NCBI RefSeq assembly: GCF_001663175.1
Contig: NZ_CP016033.1
Span: 930,001 to 994,000, forward strand
Direction: 5' to 3'
Origin: Erythrobacter neustonensis
Lineage (GTDB): Bacteria; Pseudomonadota; Alphaproteobacteria; Sphingomonadales; Sphingomonadaceae
Length of the DNA stretch: 64,000 bases
Shown in pieces: positions 43,439-52,192 of this stretch; the first letter of the stretch is position 1; each line of letters begins with the position of its first letter. The translations under genes and the position numbers were made by a program. The notes under the pieces were generated by a model. That model had not been told where the DNA came from, searched no databases, and worked only from the letters and a program-made list of their open reading frames with translations.

Positions 43439-44046
43439 GCGAAGGTCCAGCGGCGCGGCGCGGCGAAGGCGGGCAGCACGGGGATGCCCATGTCCTCGAC
43501 CGGCTGGAGATTGACCGTGCCGGCGACCTTGCGTCCGCTGGCCAGCCGCGTGACCTGGCGCAGCAGCAGCCCGGTGACGATCCGGCCATCATCGGCCAGC
43601 GCTGCAGCGAGCCCATCGGGCAATTGTTCGATCGCGCCGTCGATCATGACGAGATCATACTCGCCCGCACCCTGCAGTGCCGCAGCCTCGGCCGCCGAAA
43701 TCTCGGTCACGCTGCTCACCAGCGGGGCGAGCAGCGCGGCGAGGTATCCCGTGCCGCCGCTTACCACCAGCACGCGCGCCGAAGGCGTGGGCGCAGCTTC
43801 GAGCAGCGCCTTGCCGTAGAACAGCGGCGCGGCCAGGTGCCCTTCGCCGAGCATCACTGCGCGGTCGATATAGGCCTGCGCGGCCTTGTCGGCGGGCAGG
43901 AAATCCTCGCGCGGGACGGCCAGCATCCGGGCAAGGGCATATTCCTCGTTCACGCCGCTGGTGCGCAGCTGGCTGTCGATCATCGCGCGGCGGGCGACAA
44001 GGGTGGACGAAGCGCTATCGGAAAGGGTCATGGTCGTGGTGCTCAT
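43435..44046 (-). CDS. pcm: Protein-L-isoaspartate O-methyltransferase-like protein
   Basis: 203 residues. The N-terminal M-I-D-S-Q-L-R-T-S-G-V (near 22-32) and V-P-R-E-D-F-L-P (near 44-51) are PCMT signatures. The SAM loop reads V-S-G-G-T-G-Y-L-A-A near 94-103, altered from the usual G-T-G-S-G-Y, so activity is less certain. Repairs isoaspartyl residues if active. Start: an ATG at 44031 lies closer to a normal distance from the promoter's start site than the ATG at 44046. Coupled to tolC. Confidence 0.85.
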   Translation of the reverse strand: MSTTTMTLSDSASSTLVARRAMIDSQLRTSGVNEEYALARMLAVPREDFLPADKAAQAYIDRAVMLGEGHLAAPLFYGKALLEAAPTPSARVLVVSGGTGYLAALLAPLVSSVTEISAAEAAALQGAGEYDLVMIDGAIEQLPDGLAAALADDGRIVTGLLLRQVTRLASGRKVAGTVNLQPVEDMGIPVLPAFAAPRRWTFA

Positions 44047-44061
44047 GTTCTCTGGGCGACT

Positions 44062-44089
44062 GTATTATGCATGCAACACAGTCCGTCAA
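44062..44089 (-). promoter_or_regulatory. Likely sigma-70-type promoter of pcm-tolC
   Basis: On the minus strand TTGACG (44089-44084) and TAATAC (44067-44062) are 16 bp apart, a good housekeeping promoter. The leader before the ATG at 44046 would be only about nine bases. On the opposite strand TTGACC (44182-44187) with TTAAGC (44205-44210), spaced 17, is a weaker candidate for fumC. Confidence 0.55.
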
Positions 44090-44260
44090 GCCTCTCCATA
44101 AACGTGCATGCGCCCGGTTCCAAGCGCTTTGCCCGAAGTGCCGGCGCGTGCCTTGCGGCCGGTCCGGGCATTTTTACGCCTTTGACCAAATCGCATGCCG
44201 GTGCTTAAGCGGCCGCCAAACCCTGTGGGGCGCAATTCGACTTAATGAAGGATGGCTTCG

Positions 44261-45673
44261 ATGAGTGACATGACGAACGGGCAAGACGTGCGGATCGAGA
44301 CCGATTCGCTGGGCGAAGTGGCGGTTCCGGCCAATATGCACTGGGGCGCGCAGACCCAGCGCAGCATCGTCAACTTCCCCATCGGCGGCGAAAAGATGCC
44401 CGCTGCCCTAGTGCGTGCGCTGGGCGTGCAGAAGCTTTCCGCGGCCAAGGCGAACATGAAGCTGGGCGTGCTCGATGCCGGCATCGGCGAGGCGATCGTC
44501 AAGGCCGCGCGCGAAGTGATCGACGGGACGCTCGCCGACCAGTTCCCGCTGGTGGTGTGGCAGACCGGCAGCGGCACGCAGTCGAACATGAACGCCAATG
44601 AAGTGATTGCGAGCCGTGCGAACGAGATCCTGACCGGCAAGAAGGGCGGCAAGAGCCCCGTGCACCCCAACGACCACTGCAACATGGGTCAGTCGTCGAA
44701 CGACACCTTCCCCACTGCGATGCACATCGCCGCCGCGGTCGAGGCGCTCGATCACCTGATCCCGGCGCTGAAGAAGCTGCACGGCGCGCTGGATGCCAAG
44801 GCGGCCGAGTTTGCGCCGCTGGTGAAGATCGGCCGCACCCACCTGCAGGATGCCACCCCGATGACGCTGGGGCAGGAGTTCTCAGGATACGCCAAGCAGA
44901 TCGAATACGGCATCGCCCGCGTCGAAGCCGCGCTGCCGCGCGTGCTCGAACTCGCGCAGGGCGGCACCGCGGTCGGCACCGGGATCAACGCCAAGGTCGG
45001 GTTCGACACCGCCTTTGCGGCAGAGGTGGCTGCCGAGACCGGCCATGCCTTCGTCACCGCGCCCAACAAGTTCGAAGCGCTCGCCGCGCATGACGCGATG
45101 GTCGAAATGTCGGGCGCGCTCAATGTGCTCGCCGTCAGCCTGATGAAGATCGCCAACGACATCCGCTTGCTGGGTTCCGGCCCGCGTTCGGGGCTCGGCG
45201 AGCTGTCGCTGCCCGCAAACGAGCCAGGTTCGTCGATCATGCCGGGCAAGGTCAACCCGACCCAGTGCGAGGCGATGACGATGGTGGCAGCGCAGGTCAT
45301 GGGCAACCATGTCGCGGTGACGGTCGCCGGATCGCACGGGCACCTCGAACTCAACGTGTTCAAGCCCGTGATTATCTACAACGTGCTGCAATCGATGAAG
45401 CTGATCGGCGATGCGGCGCATGCCTTCACCGACAATTGCGTGGTCGGGATCGAGGCGAACACCGCCCGCATCACCCAGCTTCTGAACGAAAGCCTGATGC
45501 TGGTGACCGCATTGAACCCGCACATCGGTTACGACAACGCGGCCAAGATCGCCAAGAAGGCCCACGCCGAAGGCACCACGCTGAAGGAATCGGCGCTCGC
45601 GCTCGGCCTGCTCACCGAAGCGCAGTTCAACGAATGGGTGGTGCCTTCGGACATGATCCGTCCGCGCGACTGA
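44261..45673 (+). CDS. fumC: Class II fumarate hydratase
   Basis: 470 residues. The start is the ATG eight bases after GGA of AAGGA; an ATG at 44252 is too close to that site. Lyase signature [11 protein letters not shown] near residue 323, [10 protein letters not shown] near 104 and H-P-N-D-H near 134. Oxygen-stable tetrameric enzyme converting fumarate to malate in the TCA cycle. A strong hairpin follows. Confidence 0.97.
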   Translation: MSDMTNGQDVRIETDSLGEVAVPANMHWGAQTQRSIVNFPIGGEKMPAALVRALGVQKLSAAKANMKLGVLDAGIGEAIVKAAREVIDGTLADQFPLVVWQTGSGTQSNMNANEVIASRANEILTGKKGGKSPVHPNDHCNMGQSSNDTFPTAMHIAAAVEALDHLIPALKKLHGALDAKAAEFAPLVKIGRTHLQDATPMTLGQEFSGYAKQIEYGIARVEAALPRVLELAQGGTAVGTGINAKVGFDTAFAAEVAAETGHAFVTAPNKFEALAAHDAMVEMSGALNVLAVSLMKIANDIRLLGSGPRSGLGELSLPANEPGSSIMPGKVNPTQCEAMTMVAAQVMGNHVAVTVAGSHGHLELNVFKPVIIYNVLQSMKLIGDAAHAFTDNCVVGIEANTARITQLLNESLMLVTALNPHIGYDNAAKIAKKAHAEGTTLKESALALGLLTEAQFNEWVVPSDMIRPRD

Positions 45674-45681
45674 TCGGCCCG

Positions 45682-45713
45682 GTCGGCGCACGCCTCATCC
45701 GGCGTGCGCCGAC
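45682..45713 (+). terminator. Hairpin after fumC
   Basis: A perfect 13-pair stem GTCGGCGCACGCC / GGCGTGCGCCGAC with a six-base loop, nine bases past the stop. There is no T-run, so it may be a Rho-assisted or mRNA-stabilising hairpin. Confidence 0.6.
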
Positions 45714-45843
45714 GATGGCCCCTTGCGTCGTTGGTCGGGGATGAACGGGCGTTCATCTTTCGACCAAGGCGCGACCCTGCCCGACGATACGCGCCCCGCC
45801 CGGTTTTCTTCCCTGCGCGGGCGCGGTATCGCTGATCGGCGTG

Positions 45844-47085
45844 ATGCCTGAAAACCCGCACAGCGAGGCCGCCCCCGGCGAGCCGCCCGCAACCGTGTCG
45901 TTCCGCACGGTCCTGTTCTCGATGGTCGTGCTGTGGGCGACCTATTTCATCCTCACCACCTTCCGCAGTCTGGTGATGGATTTCGGGCTCCAGTTCGAGC
46001 TGGGCTGGCGGCGGCTGGTGGTGACCGGGTTCGGCGTGCTTCTGACGCTGGTGCTGTGGCTGCTGCTGCGCCTTTTCGACAACCGCGCTTTGTGGCTCAA
46101 GATCTTCGCCGCGATCGGGCTTGCGCTGCCGGTCGCGCTGGCGATCGGACAGGTCAACTATCTCATCTTCAAGGACATGTCCTCGGCGATGGAACAGGCC
46201 TATGCGCAGAAGAACAACATCAATCTGCGGCGCGACGAAAGCGGCAACCTGCTTGTCGATGTGCCCTTGCAGCAGGATGGCGCGGCGGGCCCCGCGGCGG
46301 GTGGTTCGACCCGGTCAGTGATCATCGAGCCGGCGGAAACCTACGGCGATTTCTGGCGCAAGCTGCTCGATGTGGCCTTGGGGCGCTATTTCCTGCTGCT
46401 GGCCTGGGCCTCGACCTATTTTGCGCTGTTGGCAGGGGTGCAGGCGCGCGCGGCGCAGCACCGCGAGGAACAGTTCCGGTCCGCCGCCAAGGCCGCCGAA
46501 CTGCGATCCCTGCGCTATCAGGTGAACCCGCATTTCCTGTTCAACACGCTGAATTCGCTGTCCGCGCTGGTGATGACGAACAAGGCCGACAGCGCCGAAC
46601 GGATGATCCAGACCATCAGCCGCTTCTACCGCCATTCCCTCGCGACCGAACCCACCGCCGATGTCAGCTTGCGCGACGAATTCGACCTGCAAAAGCTTTA
46701 CCTCGATATCGAAACCGTGCGGTTTCCCACGCGGCTTGTAGCGAAATTCGATCTCCCGCCCGATCTGGAGGAATGCCGCGTCCCCGGCATGATCCTGCAA
46801 CCGCTGGTCGAAAACTCGGTCAAATACGCGGTCTCGCCCGTCTCGCGCCCGGTCACGATCACGCTCGCCGCGCGCGAGGAGTTCGACCGGCTGGTAATCA
46901 CCGTGGGCGATGATGGCCCAGGCGTGCCGCAGGGCACCACGCATGGCTTCGGCATCGGGCTGGCCAATGTCCGCGACCGGCTGGAAGCACGTTTCGGCTC
47001 CGATATCGGCTTTTCCTCTGCCCCTGTCGCAAACGGTTACTGCACCGAAATCCGCATCCCCTTGTCGAGACCCCGCCATGCATGA
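45844..47085 (+). CDS. LytS-type sensor histidine kinase (His_kinase domain, four TM helices)
   Basis: 413 residues (a GTG three bases earlier is possible). Four membrane helices lie in the first 200 residues with a periplasmic loop between the third and fourth. The dimerisation/phosphoacceptor region carries the LytS motif V-N-P-H-F-L-F-N-T-L-N-S-L near 223-235, and the ATPase domain has V-E-N-S-V-K-Y-A and G-D-D-G-P-G-V-P. The His in H-F-L-F-N is the likely phosphorylation site. The gene overlaps its LytTR regulator by eight bases. The signal is unknown. Confidence 0.92.
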   Translation: MPENPHSEAAPGEPPATVSFRTVLFSMVVLWATYFILTTFRSLVMDFGLQFELGWRRLVVTGFGVLLTLVLWLLLRLFDNRALWLKIFAAIGLALPVALAIGQVNYLIFKDMSSAMEQAYAQKNNINLRRDESGNLLVDVPLQQDGAAGPAAGGSTRSVIIEPAETYGDFWRKLLDVALGRYFLLLAWASTYFALLAGVQARAAQHREEQFRSAAKAAELRSLRYQVNPHFLFNTLNSLSALVMTNKADSAERMIQTISRFYRHSLATEPTADVSLRDEFDLQKLYLDIETVRFPTRLVAKFDLPPDLEECRVPGMILQPLVENSVKYAVSPVSRPVTITLAAREEFDRLVITVGDDGPGVPQGTTHGFGIGLANVRDRLEARFGSDIGFSSAPVANGYCTEIRIPLSRPRHA

Positions 47086-47848
47086 CACCGACACCCAGAC
47101 CACCGCCCTGCGCACGCTGATCGTCGACGACGAACCGCTCGCGGTCGAACGCGTGCAGGTGATCTGCGCCGAAATTCCCGCCGTGCGCGTGGTCGGCACC
47201 GCGAGCGACGGCGCGGCGGCGCTGCGGCTTGCGGAAAAGCTCGAACCCGATCTGGTGCTGCTCGACATGACCATGCCCGAACTCGACGGGCTGGGCGTCG
47301 CGCGGCATTTTGCCGCACAGCCGCAGGCCCCTGTGGTGATCTTCGTCACCGCGCACGATCACTTCGCGGTCGAAGCCTTCGATCTCGAGGCGGTCGACTA
47401 TGTCCTCAAACCCGTCGCTGCCGACCGGCTCGAACGCGCGATCGAACGCGCCGTGGCCCGCCGCGGGCAGTTGGACAAGGATCGGGGCCGCCAGAAAAAC
47501 AGCCGCTATCTCGAGGAATTGTGGGTGCCGCACCGTTCCGAACTGCTGCGCATCGCGGTGAGCGAGGTGCACCAGATCGATGCCGAGCGCGATTACGTTC
47601 GGCTGCATGTCGGCGGCGCGGACAGCGGCCGGTCCTACCTCTTGCTTCAGACGATCGCGGGGCTGGAAGAACGGCTCGATCCCGAACAGTTCATCCGTAT
47701 CCACCGTTCGACCATCCTGCGCCGCGACCACATCCGCGGCCTGCGCCACGACGGGCTGGGCGTGTGGTCGGCCGAACTCGTCAACGGCGAGGCGCTGCGG
47801 ATCGGGCGAACCTATCTGGCGCGGGTCAAGGCGATGGCCGGGCGCTGA
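47078..47848 (+). CDS. LytTR-family response regulator
   Basis: 256 residues. Receiver domain: V-D-D-E-P at 16-20, phospho-acceptor D63 (L-L-D-M-T-M-P), T91 and K111 (L-K-P). The C-terminal LytTR DNA-binding domain starts near 155 (E-V-H-Q-I-D-A-E-R-D-Y-V-R-L-H) and has the F-I-R-I-H-R-S-T-I motif. Transcription regulator partnered with the upstream kinase by an 8-bp overlap. No LytTR-type direct repeat was identified upstream of the pair. Confidence 0.94.
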   Translation: MHDTDTQTTALRTLIVDDEPLAVERVQVICAEIPAVRVVGTASDGAAALRLAEKLEPDLVLLDMTMPELDGLGVARHFAAQPQAPVVIFVTAHDHFAVEAFDLEAVDYVLKPVAADRLERAIERAVARRGQLDKDRGRQKNSRYLEELWVPHRSELLRIAVSEVHQIDAERDYVRLHVGGADSGRSYLLLQTIAGLEERLDPEQFIRIHRSTILRRDHIRGLRHDGLGVWSAELVNGEALRIGRTYLARVKAMAGR

Positions 47849-47886
47849 AACGCAGCACAGTCAACGCCGCGCTTTCATCACCACGC

Positions 47887-47926
47887 AAAACGGCCCGAAC
47901 CCCAGGGACTGGAAGGGTTCGGGCCG
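47887..47926 (-). terminator. Rho-independent terminator of the UrcA-family gene
   Basis: A perfect 12-pair stem CGGCCCGAACCC (47891-47902) / GGGTTCGGGCCG (47915-47926). On the minus strand it ends in TTTT (47890-47887), so it serves the leftward UrcA gene; the rightward regulator gene could also use the stem. Confidence 0.82.
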
Positions 47927-47976
47927 CGGTGCCTGCGGCGGTGACGGACGCCGCAGGACACGGGAGGGGCCGCCGG

Positions 47977-48315
47977 TCAGCCGCCGCGGCGTTCGGCGTT
48001 CATCAGGGCTGCGACCTGCTGCTTGGCTTCGGCGCGCGCCTTGGCGAGGCAGTTGGTGGCTTCGGCATCGACGATCCGGGTGCCCGTGCGGACGCTGACC
48101 GTGCGGCAGACCTGCCGAGCCGCCGCATTGATCCGGCGGTCGAGCGTGCGCTGCCCGGCGGGCGTATCGAGATCGAGATCGGCGGTCGCGATCGACATTG
48201 TCATCCGCTCTGCCGGCGCGGGGCCGGCAGGCGCGGCCAGCGCCGGGGTGATCGCAGCACCCGTCAGACCGGCGGCGGCAAGCGTGAAGGCGAAGGTTTT
48301 TGCAAGCGTTGTCAT
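47977..48315 (-). CDS. UrcA family exported protein
   Basis: 112 residues; ATG preceded by GGAGAACAACGCC. A signal peptide (residues 1-28, T-P-A-L-A-A) and a mature region with the UrcA features: A-D-L-D-L-D-T-P-A-G (near 46-55), R-I-N-A-A-A-R-Q-V-C (near 62-71), and a second Cys (N-C-L-A-K-A) 19 residues on, probably forming a disulfide. The family is common in sphingomonads and caulobacters, function unknown. Confidence 0.86.
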   Translation of the reverse strand: MTTLAKTFAFTLAAAGLTGAAITPALAAPAGPAPAERMTMSIATADLDLDTPAGQRTLDRRINAAARQVCRTVSVRTGTRIVDAEATNCLAKARAEAKQQVAALMNAERRGG

Positions 48316-48542
48316 GGCGTTGTTCTCCAAGAGTGCGGGGACTTGCGACCGGGTAGGGGCCGGTCCGGTGTGTTCTCGGCGTCCTGCCGATCCCTTGATA
48401 CGCCGCTGCCCGCGGCGCTGCATGCGCGCGTCGATCAACCCCGCCGCGCGCGTCGACCGGGGTGGCGGGCCGATGACCAACGCCGCGCCATGCGCGACAA
48501 ATGGCGGTTTCCAATCGACCGGCGCAGCGCCATATTGCGCGC
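48316..48542. other. Divergent gap between the UrcA gene and a small membrane protein gene
   Basis: 227 bp of GC-rich sequence with several short palindromes (CCGCGGC-type). No convincing promoter pair or RNA structure was recognised. Confidence 0.3.
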
Positions 48543-48815
48543 ATGGGCCTCGCGACTGCGATCATCTTTGTGCTGGGCGTTGCCAATTTCGCGCTGAATG
48601 CCGCTGTGTTCGCGCGCGGTCACCCGATGCTGGCGCGGCTGCCGCAGGCGAGCCAGACGATGGGCCGCCGCGCCGCGCTGGTCAGCGAATTTGCGGTGCT
48701 GTTCTTCGCGCTGCTGCTGTCGGTCAAGGGCTGGCCGGGCTATGCCTGGGCCTACGGCGTCTACACGCTGGTCAACGCGGGCGCCGCATGGCTTATTCTC
48801 AACGGACGCCTATAG
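48543..48815 (+). CDS. Small membrane protein (three hydrophobic segments)
   Basis: 90 residues from M-G-L-A-T-A-I-I-F-V-L-G. Hydrophobic segments near 3-18, 46-62 and 67-87; only short loops with an R-R between. Possibly a DMT-type or HPP-like mini membrane protein, but no family can be named. It lies 34 bp ahead of the lipid kinase gene and may share its transcript. Confidence 0.65.
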   Translation: MGLATAIIFVLGVANFALNAAVFARGHPMLARLPQASQTMGRRAALVSEFAVLFFALLLSVKGWPGYAWAYGVYTLVNAGAAWLILNGRL

Positions 48816-48849
48816 ATCACCTGCCGCACGCTGCGGCGCCGGAGCAAGC

Positions 48850-49710
48850 ATGACCACAGCAGCGCCCACGCCTCTTTGGCTCGTCGTCAATCCCGCGAGC
48901 GGCAGCAACGATGAGAACACGACGCAAACTGTCACCGCCGCGCTCGAGACGCGCGGGTGGGCGGTGACACGCGTGATCGCCTTTCCCGACGACCCCTTGC
49001 CCGATCCCGCGATGCTCGACGCTGCGGGCGTGCGCCAGGTTGCGGTCTATACCGGCGACGGGACGATCAATGCGCTGGTCAACGGGCTTGCGGGCTGGGG
49101 CGGGCAGGTACTGGTGCTGCCGGGCGGGACGATGAACCTGTTTCCGCTGCGCCTCCACCGCAGCTGCGATCTCGATGCCATCCTCGACATTGTCGCAGGC
49201 GGCGGGGCGGTTGCGCGCCGGCCCACCTCGCTGCGCTGTCCGGCAGGGGTCGCGTTCGGCGGATTGATGGTCGGGCCGGGCACGGCGTGGAGCCGGGTGC
49301 GCGAATCGATGCGGTCGGGCGAATTGCTGACGATGGCACAGGAAGCGGTCGCCGCCTTGCGCGAAACCGCCGCCGGGCCGGGGGTGGTGATCAGGAACCA
49401 TCGGGCAACGCGCGAGGGGGGCTATCCGCTGGTCGAAATCCAGCCGGGTGAACATGGCGCCGAAATCCTCGGCTATTACGCCGAGGCACCGCTCGATTAT
49501 GCGGGGCAAGCCTGGGCCACGCTGCGCCGCCGCTTCCGCGAAGGGCCGCACGACAAGCTCGGCCTTTCCGAAAGCTTCGTGATCGACAGCATCGACGGCA
49601 GCCCGCTGTCCTGCCTGATCGACGGCGAACCGGGAGAATGTGCGTCGGGATCGCGCTTCGTGGTGGAGCCATGCGGGGTTGATCTGCTAGCGACCTCGCA
49701 TGACTTCTGA
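48850..49710 (+). CDS. Diacylglycerol kinase-like lipid kinase (DagK/YegS family)
   Basis: 286 residues; GGAGCAAGC ribosome site. The catalytic domain has W-L-V-V-N-P-A-S-G-S (9-18), Y-T-G-D-G-T-I-N-A-L-V-N-G (near 67-79) and P-G-G-T-M-N-L-F-P (near 91-99), the nucleotide and lipid-binding motifs; the G-G-D-G of classical members is G-D-G here. Phosphorylates diacylglycerol or a related lipid at the membrane. Followed by a metallophosphoesterase with an 11-bp overlap. Confidence 0.87.
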   Translation: MTTAAPTPLWLVVNPASGSNDENTTQTVTAALETRGWAVTRVIAFPDDPLPDPAMLDAAGVRQVAVYTGDGTINALVNGLAGWGGQVLVLPGGTMNLFPLRLHRSCDLDAILDIVAGGGAVARRPTSLRCPAGVAFGGLMVGPGTAWSRVRESMRSGELLTMAQEAVAALRETAAGPGVVIRNHRATREGGYPLVEIQPGEHGAEILGYYAEAPLDYAGQAWATLRRRFREGPHDKLGLSESFVIDSIDGSPLSCLIDGEPGECASGSRFVVEPCGVDLLATSHDF

Positions 49711-50563
49711 CAAACCCCTTACGCTGTTCCACCTCTCCGACATCCATTTCGGCTTGGAGGACAAGCGCGCGATCGCCTGGGTCGCCGATGAGATCGCGAC
49801 GCGCCGCCCGGATGCGGTGGTGATCACCGGCGACCACACGATGCGCGCGCGCCATCACGAATTCGCCGCGGCAACGGCTTGGATCAACGCGCTCGACGTG
49901 CCGGTGACGATCGCGATCGGCAACCACGACATGCCCTATTTCAACCTCTTCGAGCGGTTCACCACGCCCTACAAGCGGTTCGAGGGGCTGAAATCGCTGG
50001 TCGAGCGCGAGATCGATCTGCCGGGCCTTGCGGTGGTGCCGCTCAAATCGGTGCGGCGCTGGCAGCCGCGCACCAACTGGTCCAAAGGCTGGGTGACGCA
50101 GCCTGCGCTTGACCGCTGCCTCGACATGATCGACCGCCTGCCCGCGGGCACGCGCGTGCTGATTTCGGTGCACCACCCGCTTCGCGAGGTCGGCACGCAC
50201 GGCACCGCGCTGACCCACGGGGGCGAGAACGCGCTGACCGAACTCGCCAAGCGCAACGTGATCGGGGTGCTGTCGGGCCATGTCCACGACGCCTTCGACA
50301 TCGAGGAGCCGACCGCGCATGGCCCGGTCAGGATGATCGGTGCGGGCACCTTGTCGCAGCGCACGCGTTCGACCCCGGCAAGCTTCAACGAACTGACGTG
50401 GGACGGCGCGCAGCTCATGGTGAGGGTGCGCAATCTCGAACAGGTGCGCACCGCCGACATGCTGATCGATGATGTCCCCGCCGATGCGATGCCGCCGCGC
50501 ACCCCCGGCGAACCGGTCGCGCCGGTGGGTCAGGTGCCGCCGGTCGATCCGCCGGTGCATTGA
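49700..50563 (+). CDS. Calcineurin-type metallophosphoesterase
   Basis: 287 residues. Two-metal motifs are complete: L-S-D-I-H-F-G (12-18), G-D-H-T (near 44), G-N-H-D (near 73), H-H-P-L near 158, and G-H-V-H-D near 193. Hydrolyses a phosphoester or phosphodiester; substrate unknown, cAMP-phosphodiesterase-like relatives exist. The overlap with the lipid kinase suggests a pair working on phospholipid intermediates, which is inference. The tail is Pro/Val-rich. Confidence 0.9.
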   Translation: MTSDKPLTLFHLSDIHFGLEDKRAIAWVADEIATRRPDAVVITGDHTMRARHHEFAAATAWINALDVPVTIAIGNHDMPYFNLFERFTTPYKRFEGLKSLVEREIDLPGLAVVPLKSVRRWQPRTNWSKGWVTQPALDRCLDMIDRLPAGTRVLISVHHPLREVGTHGTALTHGGENALTELAKRNVIGVLSGHVHDAFDIEEPTAHGPVRMIGAGTLSQRTRSTPASFNELTWDGAQLMVRVRNLEQVRTADMLIDDVPADAMPPRTPGEPVAPVGQVPPVDPPVH

Positions 50564-50753
50564 GACGCGCTCCGGGCAATTTCCGGAATCACGCTTTAAC
50601 CTTTTCTCTATCACCGGCTTTAAGATGTTGTTGGTGATATGCCGCCGCGCACCTGCGCGGGGGCCGGCGCGCGCCGGATACCACAGGCGCGGGCGCATGG
50701 GGCAATGGGCGAGCGCAGACGAGGGACTGCGCGCATCAGGAAAGGCAACCGAC

Positions 50754-50945
50754 GTGATCAAGGCAGTGATCTTCGGCGCGGTCGTTTCAGCGGCGATCGC
50801 GATCGTCATCGGCTCGCAGGGCACCAGCGCGGGCCCGCTGGCCATCCACCCGGTCGCGATCAGCGACGTGCGATTGTTCTGGTCGTGGCCGATGTTCTTT
50901 TCGGCGACGGGTCTGTTCTTCGCGCTGTCGCTGATGCAGCGATAG
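50754..50945 (+). CDS. Small membrane protein
   Basis: 63 residues from a GTG after AGGAAAGG; an upstream ATG at 50697 would add 19 residues. Two hydrophobic stretches (near 3-20 and 42-61, F-F-S-A-T-G-L-F-F-A-L-S) separated by a short polar segment. No family recognised. Ends before a strong bidirectional terminator. Confidence 0.55.
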   Translation: MIKAVIFGAVVSAAIAIVIGSQGTSAGPLAIHPVAISDVRLFWSWPMFFSATGLFFALSLMQR

Positions 50946-50965
50946 GCGGCGGCAAACGGGCAAAG

Positions 50966-51001
50966 AAAAAGGGCGGCTCCGTCTCCGGGGCCGCCCTTTT
51001 T
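50966..51001. terminator. Bidirectional terminator between the small membrane protein and rpsI
   Basis: AAAAAGGGCGGC (50966-50977) pairs with GCCGCCCTTTTT (50990-51001), a 12-nt arm with A-run and T-run on the two sides. It sits between convergent stops at 50945 and 51030. Confidence 0.92.
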
Positions 51002-51029
51002 CGTGTAACCGGTGTTCCGGAAGACGCGA

Positions 51030-51545
51030 TTAACGCTTCGAGAACTGGAAGCTGCGGCGGGCCTTGGCCTTGCCGTACTTCTTACGCTCGACCACGCGGC
51101 TGTCGCGGGTGAGGAAGCCTTCGGCCTTCACCGCGCCGCGCAGTTCGGGCTCGTACTTGCTCAGCGCCTGCGCGATGCCGTGCTTCACGGCGCCCGCCTG
51201 ACCCGACAGACCGCCACCGCGCACGGTGCAGACCACGTCGTACTGACCATCGCGGTCGGTGATGGTGAAGGGCTGGTTGATCACCAGGCGCAGCGTCGGA
51301 CGCGCGAAATAGGTTTCCTGGTCGCGGCCGTTGATCGTGATCTTGCCGGTGCCGGGCTTGACCCACACGCGGGCAACCGCATCCTTGCGGCGGCCGGTGG
51401 CGTAGGAACGACCCTGCGCATCGACTTCGCGATCACGCAGCGGCGCGGTGACGCGCGCGATTTCGGCTGCGTCACCCTGCGGGGCGTTGCCGGCGATGTC
51501 CTTCAGATCGGCGAGATCCGAGACGGTCTGGGTTTCGTCAGCCAT
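51030..51545 (-). CDS. rpsI: 30S ribosomal protein S9
   Basis: 171 residues, longer than E. coli S9 through an N-terminal extension of about 40 acidic residues, typical of alphaproteobacteria. The core has [13 protein letters not shown], and the C-terminus is basic, ending in R-R-S-F-Q-F-S-K-R, which reaches the P-site tRNA. Coupled to rplM; the stop and start share one base. Confidence 0.98.
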   Translation of the reverse strand: MADETQTVSDLADLKDIAGNAPQGDAAEIARVTAPLRDREVDAQGRSYATGRRKDAVARVWVKPGTGKITINGRDQETYFARPTLRLVINQPFTITDRDGQYDVVCTVRGGGLSGQAGAVKHGIAQALSKYEPELRGAVKAEGFLTRDSRVVERKKYGKAKARRSFQFSKR

Positions 51546-52024
51546 TATGCAACGACCTTGTTCTTGCGGTTCATGGAAGCGACATCGAGCGTCTGCGGCT
51601 TCTGGCCGTCATGCGGGTGCTCGGTGCCGGCATAGAGGTGGAGTGCCTTCATCTGCTGACGACCCAGCGGGCCGCGCGGAATCATGCGCTCGACAGCCTT
51701 TTCGAGCACGCGCTCGGGGAAACGGCCGCCCAGCACCTTGGCGGGGGTGGTTTCCTTGATGCCGCCGGGGTGGCCGGTGTGCTTGTAATAGATCTTGTCG
51801 GCCATCTTCTTGCCGGTGAACTTCACCTTGTCCGCGTTGATGACGATCACGTGATCGCCGCAATCGACGTGCGGGGTGTAGGTCGGCTTGGTCTTGCCGC
51901 GCAGGATGTTGGCGATGAGAGAGGCAAGACGACCCACGACGAGACCGTCGGCGTCGATGATGTGCCAGTTCTTTTCGACCTCGGCCGGTTTGATCGACCG
52001 GGTCTGCTTGCTGAGCGCCTTCAT
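51545..52024 (-). CDS. rplM: 50S ribosomal protein L13
   Basis: 159 residues from [16 protein letters not shown] (20-27), [12 protein letters not shown] and [14 protein letters not shown] are L13 motifs. Early assembly protein of the large subunit. First gene of the rplM-rpsI operon; the 168-bp gap to ctaA must hold the promoter, though none was identified convincingly. Confidence 0.98.
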   Translation of the reverse strand: MKALSKQTRSIKPAEVEKNWHIIDADGLVVGRLASLIANILRGKTKPTYTPHVDCGDHVIVINADKVKFTGKKMADKIYYKHTGHPGGIKETTPAKVLGGRFPERVLEKAVERMIPRGPLGRQQMKALHLYAGTEHPHDGQKPQTLDVASMNRKNKVVA

Positions 52025-52192
52025 GGCATGTGTCCTTGGTTCTGAATTTTTCCGGCCGGGCCACACCCGAAGGCAAACCTGACGAGAATCGCCCCCCGAC
52101 TGGTGCCGGGTGGAGAAGTGGGGCGCAAATGTCGCCGCAGGCCCGCGAAGTCAAGCAAAAGCGCCGTTTTCGGATGCGGTAAAATAATACCG

